Assembly: GCA_021151625.1 (NCBI GenBank)
Contig: JAGKWY010000008.1
Span: 1-53,664, forward strand
Direction of reading: 5' to 3'
Length of the DNA stretch: 53,664 nucleotides
Source of the DNA: Gammaproteobacteria bacterium
Lineage (GTDB): Bacteria; Pseudomonadota; Gammaproteobacteria; Pseudomonadales; Cellvibrionaceae
Positions 33,333 through 41,537 of this stretch are shown one piece after another. The translations under genes and the position numbers were made by a program. The notes beneath the pieces are model-generated. The model was not told where the DNA came from, did not search any database, and worked only from the letters and a program-made list of their open reading frames with translations. Within the stretch, counting starts at the first letter, position 1; each line of letters begins with the position of its first letter.

Positions 33333-34968
33333 ACTAAAATTTGATCCAAAAACTATTGAACACCTTGGTGTCAAAATGTATTCGACTCTGCCCCCCGCGC
33401 TAGCAGAATTGATTTCTAATGCTTATGATGCAGATACTGATAAAGTCACTATATCATTTCATGAACAAAATAAAGAACCCAAGTCTATAACCATCATAGA
33501 CAATGGCACAGGGATGAGTTCAGATGATATACAGAATAAATTTCTGGTAATAGGAAGAAATCGGAGAAGCGAAGAAGGAGATAAACCATCTTCAAAATAT
33601 GGCCGACTTCCGACAGGAAAAAAAGGACTGGGGAAGCTTGCGTTGTTTGGATTAGCAAAAGAAATTACTGTAGATACAGTTAAAGACGGTTTGAGAAATC
33701 GTTTTGTTCTTAATTGGGATAATTTGTTATCCGCTCAAGGCACTTACAATCCAAAATCTGAAATTCAAGATGAGAAAGTAACCACATCTAATGGAACCAT
33801 AATAAAACTTTCATCTTTAAAACGAAAAACACCCTTTGATATTGAAAGCTTAGCTGATAGCTTATCTAAAATATTCATCATTGATTCAGGATTTTCTATT
33901 GAACTAAAAAACACCAACGGACATAAATTATTAATAAATAATGACCGAAAATATAAACAAATAGAATCTCAGTTTGAATGGAAAGATGAAGATTTGCTTT
34001 CCGCAGAAAGTGAATATCAATCAAAAATAGAATTTAAGTTTATAACCTCAAAAACACCTATCCCGCCGAATTCTGGACTTCGAGGAATAACTTTGTTTTC
34101 GCGAGGAAAATTGGTAAATGCTCCTGAGTATTTTGCTTCAAGTACATCAAGCCACTTCTTTCAATATCTCACTGGCTGGATCAAAGCAGATTTTATTGAC
34201 CTAGTGGACGAAGATGTAATAGCTACAAACAGACAGTCTGTCAATTGGGATCATCCGGAGATGGAAAAGTTTCGAACCTTTCTGTCAGATCTAGTAATGG
34301 AAACTGGTAGACAGTGGCGAGATAAAAGATCATCAGTAAAAAGTAAAGACTTTGAAACCAACACAGGTATTGATAAAGTAAAATGGATGTCCACCCTTCC
34401 TGATGACATTAAAAAATCTGTAGAAAAAATTGTAGACACAATGTCTAAAGATGAAGAGGTTGCAGCCACATATATACCAGTCATAAAAGCATTACATGAT
34501 ATTGTTCCAGAGTATCCATTATTACACTGGCGCCACTTACATGGTAAATTAAAGTCCCGTATAGAAAAACATTACCATCAAAGCGATTTTGGAAATGCGG
34601 CAGATCACGGAACAAAAATATATGCGGAATTAATAAGAGAATTAACTGAAAAAGATACAGATGGTACAGCTATCGCTGATGTATTTTCTTTTAAATTCGA
34701 ACAAAATAAACTTACAAAACTACCTGACATTCAACTATTTAAACTAACAAAAACTTCTGAAAGAAATATGCAAGAAGGGCAAGGAAGCTTGACAAGGGGT
34801 TTAATGCAGGGATTTAGAAACCCTATAAATCATTCTCCAATGGACTCTGTAGTTCCAGACGTTTTTTCGGAGTTAGACTGTCTTAATATCTTGAGTTTAG
34901 TTTCCTATTTAATAGGTCGTCTAGACTCTGCTGTAATCAATAAACCAGAGCTGGAAAACAAAACTTAA
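33319..34968 (+). CDS. GHKL (MORC/MutL-like) ATPase with C-terminal HEPN-like domain
   Basis: A 549-residue protein. The N-terminal GHKL ATPase has ELISNAYDADTD (E30, N34), DNGTGM (D61) and GRLPTGKKGLGKLA (96-108), followed by an S5-like transducer (about 235-310). It is of the type described in restriction-modification systems by Iyer and Aravind as MutL homologues related to eukaryotic MORC. The C-terminal 150 residues resemble the TIGR02391/Ymh group of HEPN domains, with GFRNPINHSPMD: R500-x4-H505 fits the HEPN RNase signature. An overlap of 14 bp with the methylase and AAAGGG before the ATG show coupling. Role (inferred): an ATP-gated sensor of unmodified DNA coupled to an RNA-cutting effector. 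Confidence 0.82.
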   Translation: MADFELKFDPKTIEHLGVKMYSTLPPALAELISNAYDADTDKVTISFHEQNKEPKSITIIDNGTGMSSDDIQNKFLVIGRNRRSEEGDKPSSKYGRLPTGKKGLGKLALFGLAKEITVDTVKDGLRNRFVLNWDNLLSAQGTYNPKSEIQDEKVTTSNGTIIKLSSLKRKTPFDIESLADSLSKIFIIDSGFSIELKNTNGHKLLINNDRKYKQIESQFEWKDEDLLSAESEYQSKIEFKFITSKTPIPPNSGLRGITLFSRGKLVNAPEYFASSTSSHFFQYLTGWIKADFIDLVDEDVIATNRQSVNWDHPEMEKFRTFLSDLVMETGRQWRDKRSSVKSKDFETNTGIDKVKWMSTLPDDIKKSVEKIVDTMSKDEEVAATYIPVIKALHDIVPEYPLLHWRHLHGKLKSRIEKHYHQSDFGNAADHGTKIYAELIRELTEKDTDGTAIADVFSFKFEQNKLTKLPDIQLFKLTKTSERNMQEGQGSLTRGLMQGFRNPINHSPMDSVVPDVFSELDCLNILSLVSYLIGRLDSAVINKPELENKT

Positions 34969-34998
34969 TAAGTTGTGGATCGATAAACTTAAACGCCC

Positions 34999-35022
34999 AA
35001 GTTGGGCAGCCATGCCCAACTT
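34999..35022. terminator. Perfect 9-bp hairpin after the GHKL gene
   Basis: AAGTTGGGC and GCCCAACTT pair across AGCCAT, 30 bp past the GHKL stop. There is no T-run downstream (six A's), so termination is uncertain, but it marks the 3' edge of the AT-rich cassette. Confidence 0.45.
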
Positions 35023-35114
35023 AAAAAAGCCAGCCTCTGCCCTTGAGAGAAAACAGAACCTACAAACAATAAAGACAAATGGCGTTTACATGAACCCCAA
35101 TCGAACTGCGCACA

Positions 35115-35675
35115 ATGAAAGCAACAACCACACTTCTCATTCTTTTATCCTTCACCTGCCTGTGCTTCGCCGATAGCACAGGCAGCTATGATTACAGTCT
35201 GAAAAAGTATCCGGAACTTACCGAGATACTAAATGACGGTGAAGAATACAACGGGTGTGGTACTTTTGTGGATGTGGTGAGTGGGACGGATAAGATTTTT
35301 AAATTGGCGGTGAGTGGGGATACTGAGGCCTATCTAGTAAGTTTCGTTAACGACTGCGAAGAACCTTGGGTTTATGGCAGTGTTTTAGTTGACAAAAACT
35401 CCACTGGATTCCACAGGTCTGAAATAAAATTCCCATACCTTTTTCAAATTGAGATTGATAAGGTGAAATACTCATTGCATCAGGAGGTTTCTGATTTTTC
35501 CGACGATGTACTTTCGGTAAAGTACGAAGTGGCATGTAAGGAAGGCGATGAATACTTGCCGTTAGGAATCTGCGCGAGCTTTACCAGTTATGCGGTTAGC
35601 TTAAAGTATAAGTTTCAAGATAAGGCGTTTGTTTTGGTGGAAAAATTAGTAACACCAAACAAAAGCCTGGAATAA
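35115..35675 (+). CDS. Exported hypothetical protein
   Basis: A 186-residue protein with a signal peptide (MKATTTLLILLSFTCLCFA) and a mature part rich in beta strands and with four cysteines (NGCGTF, VNDCEEPW, VACKEG, LGICAS) likely to form two disulfides. The sequence DGEEYNGCGTFVDVVSG and SFTSYAVSLKYKFQ are not diagnostic of a family. It lies between the GHKL gene and kptA, and could be accessory cargo; function is unknown. Confidence 0.65.
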   Translation: MKATTTLLILLSFTCLCFADSTGSYDYSLKKYPELTEILNDGEEYNGCGTFVDVVSGTDKIFKLAVSGDTEAYLVSFVNDCEEPWVYGSVLVDKNSTGFHRSEIKFPYLFQIEIDKVKYSLHQEVSDFSDDVLSVKYEVACKEGDEYLPLGICASFTSYAVSLKYKFQDKAFVLVEKLVTPNKSLE

Positions 35676-35788
35676 GCATTAGCTACTTACGTGAAGCAAT
35701 AAAAAAGCAGGAATGAAGTATTCATTCTAATAGTAAATCCGATAGGATTTATCGATGCACAGTTAACAGAAATTAGTAATCGAGATTT

Positions 35789-36343
35789 ATGAGCAAGCAA
35801 CTAACAGAACTCAGTAAGTTTTTAAGTTACATCCTTCGTCACGAACCCCAGTCGATAGGCCTAACACTAGACGCGAATGGCTGGGCCAGTATTGATGAAT
35901 TAATTTCACTCGCGGCCAACGCGGGTAAACCATTTGATCGCGAGTTATTGCAACAAGTGGTGGATACCAGCGATAAAAAGCGCTTTACCCTCTCTACCGA
36001 TGGTTTGTGTATTCGCGCGGCGCAAGGACATAGTAGCGAGCAGGTGAACATCAATTATGAAGCCGTAACGCCGCCTTCCGTGTTGTACCACGGCACCGCC
36101 ACTCGCTTTCTGGAATCGATTCGTGCGCAGGGCTTGTTACCTGGCCAACGACATTATGTTCATTTGTCGGAATCTGTTGAAACCGCAGGTCAAGTGGGTG
36201 AACGCTACGGCAAACTGCATTTACTTGCTGTAGATTGTGCGCGCATGAGTGCCGCAGGGTTCGAATTTTATCGTTCAGAAAATAATGTTTGGCTAACTAA
36301 ACATGTACCCGCTGAATACATTTCAGATTACCAGGAAAGTTAG
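35789..36343 (+). CDS. kptA: RNA 2'-phosphotransferase KptA/Tpt1
   Basis: A 184-residue Tpt1/KptA enzyme, which uses NAD+ to remove the 2'-phosphate left at an RNA splice or repair junction. Visible family marks: SKFLSYILRHEPQSIGL (R and H near 17-18), DANGWASIDELI, KKRFTLS, LYHGTATRFLESI, and GLLPGQRHYVHLSE with the NAD-binding HLSE. The start MSKQLTELSKFL is at the canonical N-terminus. In bacteria it is linked to RNA repair; an RlaP-type gene of the same theme lies at 42583. Confidence 0.94.
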   Translation: MSKQLTELSKFLSYILRHEPQSIGLTLDANGWASIDELISLAANAGKPFDRELLQQVVDTSDKKRFTLSTDGLCIRAAQGHSSEQVNINYEAVTPPSVLYHGTATRFLESIRAQGLLPGQRHYVHLSESVETAGQVGERYGKLHLLAVDCARMSAAGFEFYRSENNVWLTKHVPAEYISDYQES

Positions 36344-36455
36344 CGCGTAAGTTGCGCAGCACGTAGGTCGGGAATTGCTGCCCACCCTACTTGAAGGCAA
36401 ACTTCTGCCCTTGATCCAATACGGAAGCAAACAATTACCACTTTATAACCAACCC

Positions 36456-36833
36456 ATGAAACCACTACTTTTCATAACACTCTTAATCTCCATTTCCGGC
36501 TGCGTTGCAAATAATAAAACGCAGCTGGAAATTGAATTGGAAAAAGAACGTGCAGAGGCGCTGGCGAAAATTGACGTTGCTGCTTGCAAAAAGGCGGGCG
36601 GTAAAGTCGAGCCGATTGGTTTGTATGAACTTCCGAAATGCGTTCTTTACTACCCGGATGGGGGTAAAACCTGTAAATCAGAAACTGACTGTATTGGTTT
36701 TTGTGTAAGCCGGGAAACGCTTGTAGCAAAAACACCCGCTACCGGGATTTGCGCCCACAGTGAACACGATCATTATGGTTGCTTCAGCATCATTGAGAAT
36801 GGTGAGGCGCAGCATCCCATTTGTGTAGATTGA
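36456..36833 (+). CDS. Small lipoprotein of unknown function
   Basis: A 125-residue lipoprotein: signal MKPLLFITLLISISGC with lipobox ISGC, a short helix rich in charged residues (LEIELEKERAEALAKIDVAA), then a Cys-rich domain (ACKKAGG, PKCVLYYPDGGKTC, TDCIGFC, GICAHSEHD, YGCFSII, HPICVD). Its disulfide pattern resembles small secreted cysteine-rich domains but no family is recognised. The frame upstream of 36456 is not convincing. It is convergent with the DUF4143 gene, with 2 bp between stops. Confidence 0.7.
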   Translation: MKPLLFITLLISISGCVANNKTQLEIELEKERAEALAKIDVAACKKAGGKVEPIGLYELPKCVLYYPDGGKTCKSETDCIGFCVSRETLVAKTPATGICAHSEHDHYGCFSIIENGEAQHPICVD

Positions 36834-36835
36834 AA

Positions 36836-38068
36836 TTATTCCCACAACGCACTCATCGGCACTGCATAACAATTTTTTGTTGCGAGCGGCAGCGTGTTAT
36901 TGCCGCCGTATAACAAAATACCGCCCTGAAATTGTTCGCCCGCCTGTGCAGCCAAGCGGTTAAGGCCGGCACCATCCTTGAGTTGAATGCTTGCTGCTTT
37001 TTTAACTTCTACACCCCAAATTTTTTTACCGCTTTCAATAACCAGATCTACCTCAACCTGGTCTTTATCGCGGTAGTGTGAAAAGCGCAGATCTATATCC
37101 AACCAGGTAGATTGGGTAATGAGTTGTTGCACGGCAAAGGTTTCCAGCAAGGCACCAAAATCTGTGCTGAAGTTGTTCCACTCACTCGCCTGTAGATTAC
37201 AAAAGGTCGCAGCAAGGCCTGAATCAACAAGGTGGATTTTGGGTGTTTTGATTAATCGATTTGAATCATTTTTATGCCAGGCGGGCAGGCGGCGAACCAA
37301 AAACAAACGTTCAAGAATGGTGACATATTTTTCCACCGTTTCACGTCGCATTTGCAGTTCATTGGCGAGATTGCTGATGTTAGTCAAATTAGCCGTGCGG
37401 TAGGCCAGCAATTCAAAAAGCTTCAACATTTCTGCTTCATCGCGAATTGCCGCAATATCTTTTACGTCGCGCTGAATAATCGCATTTATATATTGACGAT
37501 GCCATTGCCTTGCGCGGTTTGGCGCACGTGCTATGGGCTCCGGGAAACCTCCGCGACAGATTATATCAGCCACTCCTGATATGGATTGCTGATCTCCCTT
37601 AACAGAGGCAGTTATTTCTCCTGCCAGAAACCTTTGCAAAAAAGTATTCGTTCCACGCTGTACTTCCTGTTCGGTCAGCGGCAAAAGGTTAATTATCTCC
37701 ATCCGCCCCGCCAGGGATTCCTGTGCTCCGGGTAGCAATAAAAGATTTGCCGATCCCGTCAGTAAAAACCGACCAGGTTTACGGTTTGCATCTACTGCCG
37801 CTTTGATAGCCAGTAACAACTCGGGGGCACGCTGAACTTCATCAAGGATGACATATTCAGGCAAGGCCTGGATAAAACCTGAAGGATCCTGCTTGGCGGT
37901 GGCGAGCAAGCTGGTATCGTCAAAATTGATGTAGCTATGTGTAGGACAATAATGACGGGCCAAGGTGGTTTTACCCACTTGGCGAGGCCCCAATAGGCAA
38001 ACTACCGGTGTATCTGTAAGGATTTCGGCAAGTTTAGGGGCAATCAAGCGTGGATATTGAGCTGTCAT
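36836..38068 (-). CDS. AAA_14-DUF4143 ATPase with PD-(D/E)xK-like tail, locus 1
   Basis: A 410-residue ATPase: Walker A LLGPRQVGKTTLARHY, Walker B YVILDEVQRAPELL, sensor LLTGSANLLLLP, then a DUF4143 region with a winged-helix-like segment (LANELQMRRETVEKYVTIL), and a C-terminal QVEVDLVIESGKKIWGVEVK that fits a nuclease-like D...ExK core. These ATPases are common in mobile and defence-rich regions but have no settled function. The 5' side holds a 23-bp-period repeat array, starting 34 bp before the ATG. It is paralogous to the ATPase at 43388-44701. Confidence 0.85.
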   Translation of the reverse strand: MTAQYPRLIAPKLAEILTDTPVVCLLGPRQVGKTTLARHYCPTHSYINFDDTSLLATAKQDPSGFIQALPEYVILDEVQRAPELLLAIKAAVDANRKPGRFLLTGSANLLLLPGAQESLAGRMEIINLLPLTEQEVQRGTNTFLQRFLAGEITASVKGDQQSISGVADIICRGGFPEPIARAPNRARQWHRQYINAIIQRDVKDIAAIRDEAEMLKLFELLAYRTANLTNISNLANELQMRRETVEKYVTILERLFLVRRLPAWHKNDSNRLIKTPKIHLVDSGLAATFCNLQASEWNNFSTDFGALLETFAVQQLITQSTWLDIDLRFSHYRDKDQVEVDLVIESGKKIWGVEVKKAASIQLKDGAGLNRLAAQAGEQFQGGILLYGGNNTLPLATKNCYAVPMSALWE

Positions 38069-38101
38069 AGGCTAATTCGACTGTTAAGACAGCGTTATAT
38101 T

Positions 38102-38184
38102 AGCGTCCAATTGCCTATTAAGCCAGCGTCCAATTGCCTATTATAGAGACGACTAATTGCCTATTAACGCAGCGTCAAATTGCC
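38102..38184. repeat. 23-bp direct-repeat array (four copies) before DUF4143 locus 1
   Basis: In gene direction the unit GGCAATTGGACGCT followed by 4-5 nt and TTAATA recurs at an exact 23-bp step: plus-strand copies begin at 38102, 38125, about 38148 and 38171. Two copies are identical over 19 bp and two have changed. The array covers the promoter region, ending 34 bp before the ATPase start. Confidence 0.85.
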
Positions 38185-38260
38185 GGTTTTTGGGCAGCTG
38201 TCGCTATAGCATCTTCCGGAAAATATCATCCTCAACATCCATGGTTAAGACCAAAAAAAA

Positions 38261-38285
38261 AGCCGATCTAAACACCAGATCGGCT
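38261..38285. terminator. Intrinsic terminator of the peptidase-like gene
   Basis: AGCCGATCT (38261-38269) and AGATCGGCT (38277-38285) pair across 7 nt, with A- and T-runs on the two sides so it works on both strands; it lies 30 bp past the stop of the minus-strand gene at 38316. Confidence 0.88.
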
Positions 38286-38315
38286 TTTTATTCACATTGA
38301 AATCACTAACGCAAA

Positions 38316-40040
38316 TTAATTCAACCCAGGGCGATTGCTGCGGATAATCGCTTTCCGCACCTGCTTGCTATCGTCTTCGCGCGTTACCGAATCTGCAGTT
38401 GCCTGGCTGCGTTTGCTCGCGACCACTTCATCGCTCATGGCTGTTGTCGCGCCGGGCAAACTAAACGGCATGTAATCTTGCTGGCACAGCGTATCGGTTT
38501 TTGGCAGGGCGCCAGTTAATAGATAAGTGGCGGTGATGTTGTCGGCGCACGCAGACAGGCCAGGTGTGGTGTGGCCCCAACCGGCAACGGTTACCAGGCG
38601 CGAGTTTGGCAATAAGCGCGCAACCGCTTTTGCACCGGCGTAAGGTGTGGCCGGGTCAAACTCGGTGCTGGCAACTAACACCGGGTTTTTGGTGCGTTTA
38701 TTAAACGGCCCGGTATAGCGACTTTTTTTGGAACCCGGCCAAGTGGCGCAGATGCTGGAATTCCAGGTCCATAAGCGACTGAAATAACCATTTTGCCGCT
38801 CGGACTCTTCCGCCCAAAGCGACCAAAATTCTGGTAGTTCAGGATTATCTGAATCGCTACACATCACGGCGTGGAAAGTGAACAGGCCGTTGTCATCGGG
38901 CACACGAATATCTTCAATGCCCAATTCCTGACGCAGTAGCGCATATTTCTCGCCAATAGCCTCCGGTGGCATTTGCCATTCGACAAAGGCTACAACCTCT
39001 GCAAAGTATCCCCAGCTTGCACTGCTGTACATGGCACTGAGAGCCTCCCCAATCAAGCGGGAATAAGTGAGTTCAAAGACAGTCCCATCAGACTGGGGAA
39101 TTGGCAACGGCTTGGCTTTCAAACGCTGCGCGACCTGATCAAAACGCGCCGCTGAGTCGCCAGCGAGGAGACAATTGGCGGGGCCGGCCAGATCGCACAA
39201 ACGGAAGAATTCCTTCAAGGTTGCCATGGCGTTTTTATCGCTTTCAAGCCGCGTAGTGACCGGTACTATCCAGCCGCTCCAGTTTTTACCCGTGGACCAG
39301 GCCACCGGGTCAAGTACACCATCGACCACCAAACGCCCCACTTTTTGCGGAAATAAATTTGCGTAGGTAACACCTAAATAGGAACCGTAGGAATAGCCAA
39401 CATAATTTAATGCTTCATCACCTACGGCCTGACGCAATAAATCCAGATCGCGCGCCACATTGGCGGTAGTCATGTTGTGCATAATCTCATTGCCGCTTTT
39501 GGCGCACACAGTTGTAAGCGCTTTGTCACTGTCGATCTTTTGCTTTTCTTCTTTGCGTGTCACCGGAAATTCAAACGGTGGGAGCAGCTTGATTGCCTCG
39601 TCCACGGTTAAACCACATGTAACTGGTTGACTCAGATTCACGCCGCGCGGATCAAACCCGATCAAATCATAGTTATCGCGCACTTCCTGATTAAATAAAT
39701 ATTCACCCACGTAGCGCACAAAAGTCACGCCGCTGCCACCTGGCCCGCCAGGATTGAGGAATAAACTTCCCAGTGGTTTTTTTGCGGGATTGCGCGCGGG
39801 CAGTTTGATTAATGCCAGTTGAATAGTTTGAGGATTTTTGCGCGCACTTTGGTAACTCAATGGCACTGAATATTGCGCGCACAGCAGGTTGGGGTTTTCA
39901 TCGGTATAGCAGGGTTGCCAATTTATGGCGGGCACTTTTTCATCTAACTGATATTCCTTAGTCACATCAGCAGAGGCCATCAGGGGAGAGAGCAAAACAC
40001 AGGACAAACTTAACTTATAAAACCTATCCAGGACTTTCAT
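38316..40040 (-). CDS. Exported alpha/beta hydrolase of the tripeptidyl-aminopeptidase type
   Basis: A 574-residue exported hydrolase: signal peptide MKVLDRFYKLSLSCVLLSPL to MASA, GSLFLNPGGPGGSGVTFV, YDLIGFDPRGVNLSQPV, nucleophile in NYVGYSYGSYLGVTYA, acid in ASTEFDPATPYAGA and histidine in VAGWGHTTPG, with a C-terminal TAP-like extension carrying cysteines (SACADN, DTLCQQD). This is the Streptomyces TAP/SlpD-like family. AAAGGAG lies 6 nt before the ATG. It likely removes N-terminal peptides in the periplasm or outside the cell. The gene is divergent from the beta-propeller-like gene. Confidence 0.88.
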   Translation of the reverse strand: MKVLDRFYKLSLSCVLLSPLMASADVTKEYQLDEKVPAINWQPCYTDENPNLLCAQYSVPLSYQSARKNPQTIQLALIKLPARNPAKKPLGSLFLNPGGPGGSGVTFVRYVGEYLFNQEVRDNYDLIGFDPRGVNLSQPVTCGLTVDEAIKLLPPFEFPVTRKEEKQKIDSDKALTTVCAKSGNEIMHNMTTANVARDLDLLRQAVGDEALNYVGYSYGSYLGVTYANLFPQKVGRLVVDGVLDPVAWSTGKNWSGWIVPVTTRLESDKNAMATLKEFFRLCDLAGPANCLLAGDSAARFDQVAQRLKAKPLPIPQSDGTVFELTYSRLIGEALSAMYSSASWGYFAEVVAFVEWQMPPEAIGEKYALLRQELGIEDIRVPDDNGLFTFHAVMCSDSDNPELPEFWSLWAEESERQNGYFSRLWTWNSSICATWPGSKKSRYTGPFNKRTKNPVLVASTEFDPATPYAGAKAVARLLPNSRLVTVAGWGHTTPGLSACADNITATYLLTGALPKTDTLCQQDYMPFSLPGATTAMSDEVVASKRSQATADSVTREDDSKQVRKAIIRSNRPGLN

Positions 40041-40380
40041 AACAACTCCTTTGGTAGTAAATAGCGACAGTTAGAATTCTTACTCGCGCAACGTTACGCA
40101 ACCCACTCATAAAAAGTTGCACAAGAGCGCATAAAAACTAACAGAACCCTAACGAGCGAAATGTAACAAACTAATTCAAGGATCGAATAGCGAAGATGTC
40201 GCATCAATCGATTAACTAATTCTCACGCTCTTCATACTGTCATTTTTCCGCAACTATTTAGACACATTCGCTACCTAGAATCCGCAGCGCGAATAACACG
40301 GAGGTGTGCCGCAACTGGCTGGTGTGTGCGGGGACTGCAGCGCGCCGCTACTATTGCTAATCCTGTGTGGATTTTTAAAG

Positions 40381-41439
40381 ATGACTCTGAATAAAAATAT
40401 GAATACCTCCATCGCTAAATTAGTTGGTTTTTGCGCCGCGGTTGTTATGAGTGTTAGCACATCGGCAATTACCTATGACACCTGGCCAAACTCTACTGCG
40501 GTAGTAACTGCCGATGGGACTGCAGTGTTTGGCGAAAATATGAGTGGCTTGTTTTATCAGCCGGCAGCGGGTTCGCAAACTGCCGTATTGTGGGCAGTGC
40601 AAAATTCACCGTCCAAACTCTACAACCTGGTGTGGAATAGCAGTAGCAATACCTTTGTGAAAAGCACCAGCAATGGCTGGAGCAATGGTAAAACCCTGCG
40701 TTACCCCAATGGTTCTGGTGCGCCCGATGCAGAAGGAGTTACCAAAGCTGAATTATCCGCAACGGATATTTATATCGCCACCGAACGCGATGGCAGCGGC
40801 TCCAATCGTTTCAGTGTATTGCGTTACGACACCGCCGGCACTGCAACCACTATCAATGCAACACACGAATGGAATTTAACCTCGGACTTGCCCAATGTCA
40901 GCTCAACCAATTTGGGTTTGGAAGCGATTGCCTGGGTACCGGATAGCTACTTGCAAGCAAATGGTTTTATCGATGAGCATTTTGCAGCTGCCTACAACCC
41001 GGCGAATTATCCACTGCACGGCACCGGTTTATTTTTTGTAGGCCTGGAAAATAACGGGCAAATTTATGCCTATGCATTAAATTCCGATTCCACTTTTGTG
41101 CGCGTAGCCACAATTAATAGCGGTCACTCAAAAATTATGGACTTATCGTTCGATTGGGATAGCGGTGCACTCTGGGCCTATTGCGATAACAATTGCAGCA
41201 ACCGCTCACACTTGTTAGGTATCGATAAGACTGTCGGTTCAGCAACTTTTGGTAAATTTATTGTGCGCAAAGGTTATTCACGCCCATCGAGCATGTCCAA
41301 TATCAACAACGAAGGTATTGCCATGGCACCGGCTGCTGAATGTGTGTCCGGCGCAAAATCTTTCTTCTGGGTTGATGATTCCGAAACCAGCGACCATGCC
41401 ATTCGCAAAGGCAAGATTCCCTGCGGGCCTTTGTTTTAA
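40381..41439 (+). CDS. Exported beta-propeller-like protein
   Basis: A 352-residue exported protein with signal peptide after MNTSIAKLVGFCAAVVMSVS. The mature part has repeated strand patterns (AVLWAVQNSPSKLYNLVW, LGLEAIAWVPDSYL, GLFFVGLENNGQIYAYAL, IMDLSFDWDSGALWAYCD, INNEGIAMAPAAEC) and two cysteine pairs, which suit a beta-propeller, as in phytase-like or SdiA-regulated/esterase-like proteins. Function is unknown. The start at 40381 or 40399 puts the signal peptide first. The 340-bp upstream gap (40041-40380) is shared with the divergent peptidase gene and holds no clear site. Confidence 0.72.
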   Translation: MTLNKNMNTSIAKLVGFCAAVVMSVSTSAITYDTWPNSTAVVTADGTAVFGENMSGLFYQPAAGSQTAVLWAVQNSPSKLYNLVWNSSSNTFVKSTSNGWSNGKTLRYPNGSGAPDAEGVTKAELSATDIYIATERDGSGSNRFSVLRYDTAGTATTINATHEWNLTSDLPNVSSTNLGLEAIAWVPDSYLQANGFIDEHFAAAYNPANYPLHGTGLFFVGLENNGQIYAYALNSDSTFVRVATINSGHSKIMDLSFDWDSGALWAYCDNNCSNRSHLLGIDKTVGSATFGKFIVRKGYSRPSSMSNINNEGIAMAPAAECVSGAKSFFWVDDSETSDHAIRKGKIPCGPLF

Positions 41440-41440
41440 T

Positions 41441-41497
41441 AGGCAACATTGGTTTTAATAAGCAAGATTGGTTTTAATCGACACTCTTGGTTCAAAA
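41441..41497 (+). repeat. 19-bp tandem repeats after the beta-propeller gene
   Basis: AGGCAACATTGGTTTTAAT, AAGCAAGATTGGTTTTAAT and a diverged third (CGACACTCTTGGTTCAAAA) follow one another from 41441; a fourth partial match ends the coding region (41424-41440). It leads into a small palindrome TTGGTTCAAAACCAA (41488-41502). Confidence 0.7.
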
Positions 41498-41519
41498 CCA
41501 ATGTGCCAAAAAATAAAAA

Positions 41520-41537
41520 ACCCGGCTTAAGCCGGGT
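41520..41537. terminator. Bidirectional terminator overlapping a coding end
   Basis: ACCCGGCTTAAGCCGGGT is an 18-bp perfect palindrome with A- and T-runs on both sides. The minus-strand gene's last codons and TAA stop (41527) lie inside it, so the stem encodes its final Asp-Pro-Ala. Confidence 0.88.

Noticed and set aside
34973..35176. 67-codon ORF after the GHKL gene
   Set aside because: It crosses the hairpin, has no ribosome site and overlaps the better-supported exported protein in another frame.
34990..36450. Integron-like attC sites flanking the small secreted genes and kptA
   Set aside because: GTTGGGC and GCCCAAC are present at 35001-35020 but in the wrong order for an attC, and no matching site recurs between the genes. 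Similar short strings (TCTGCCCTTGA) before two genes look like chance.
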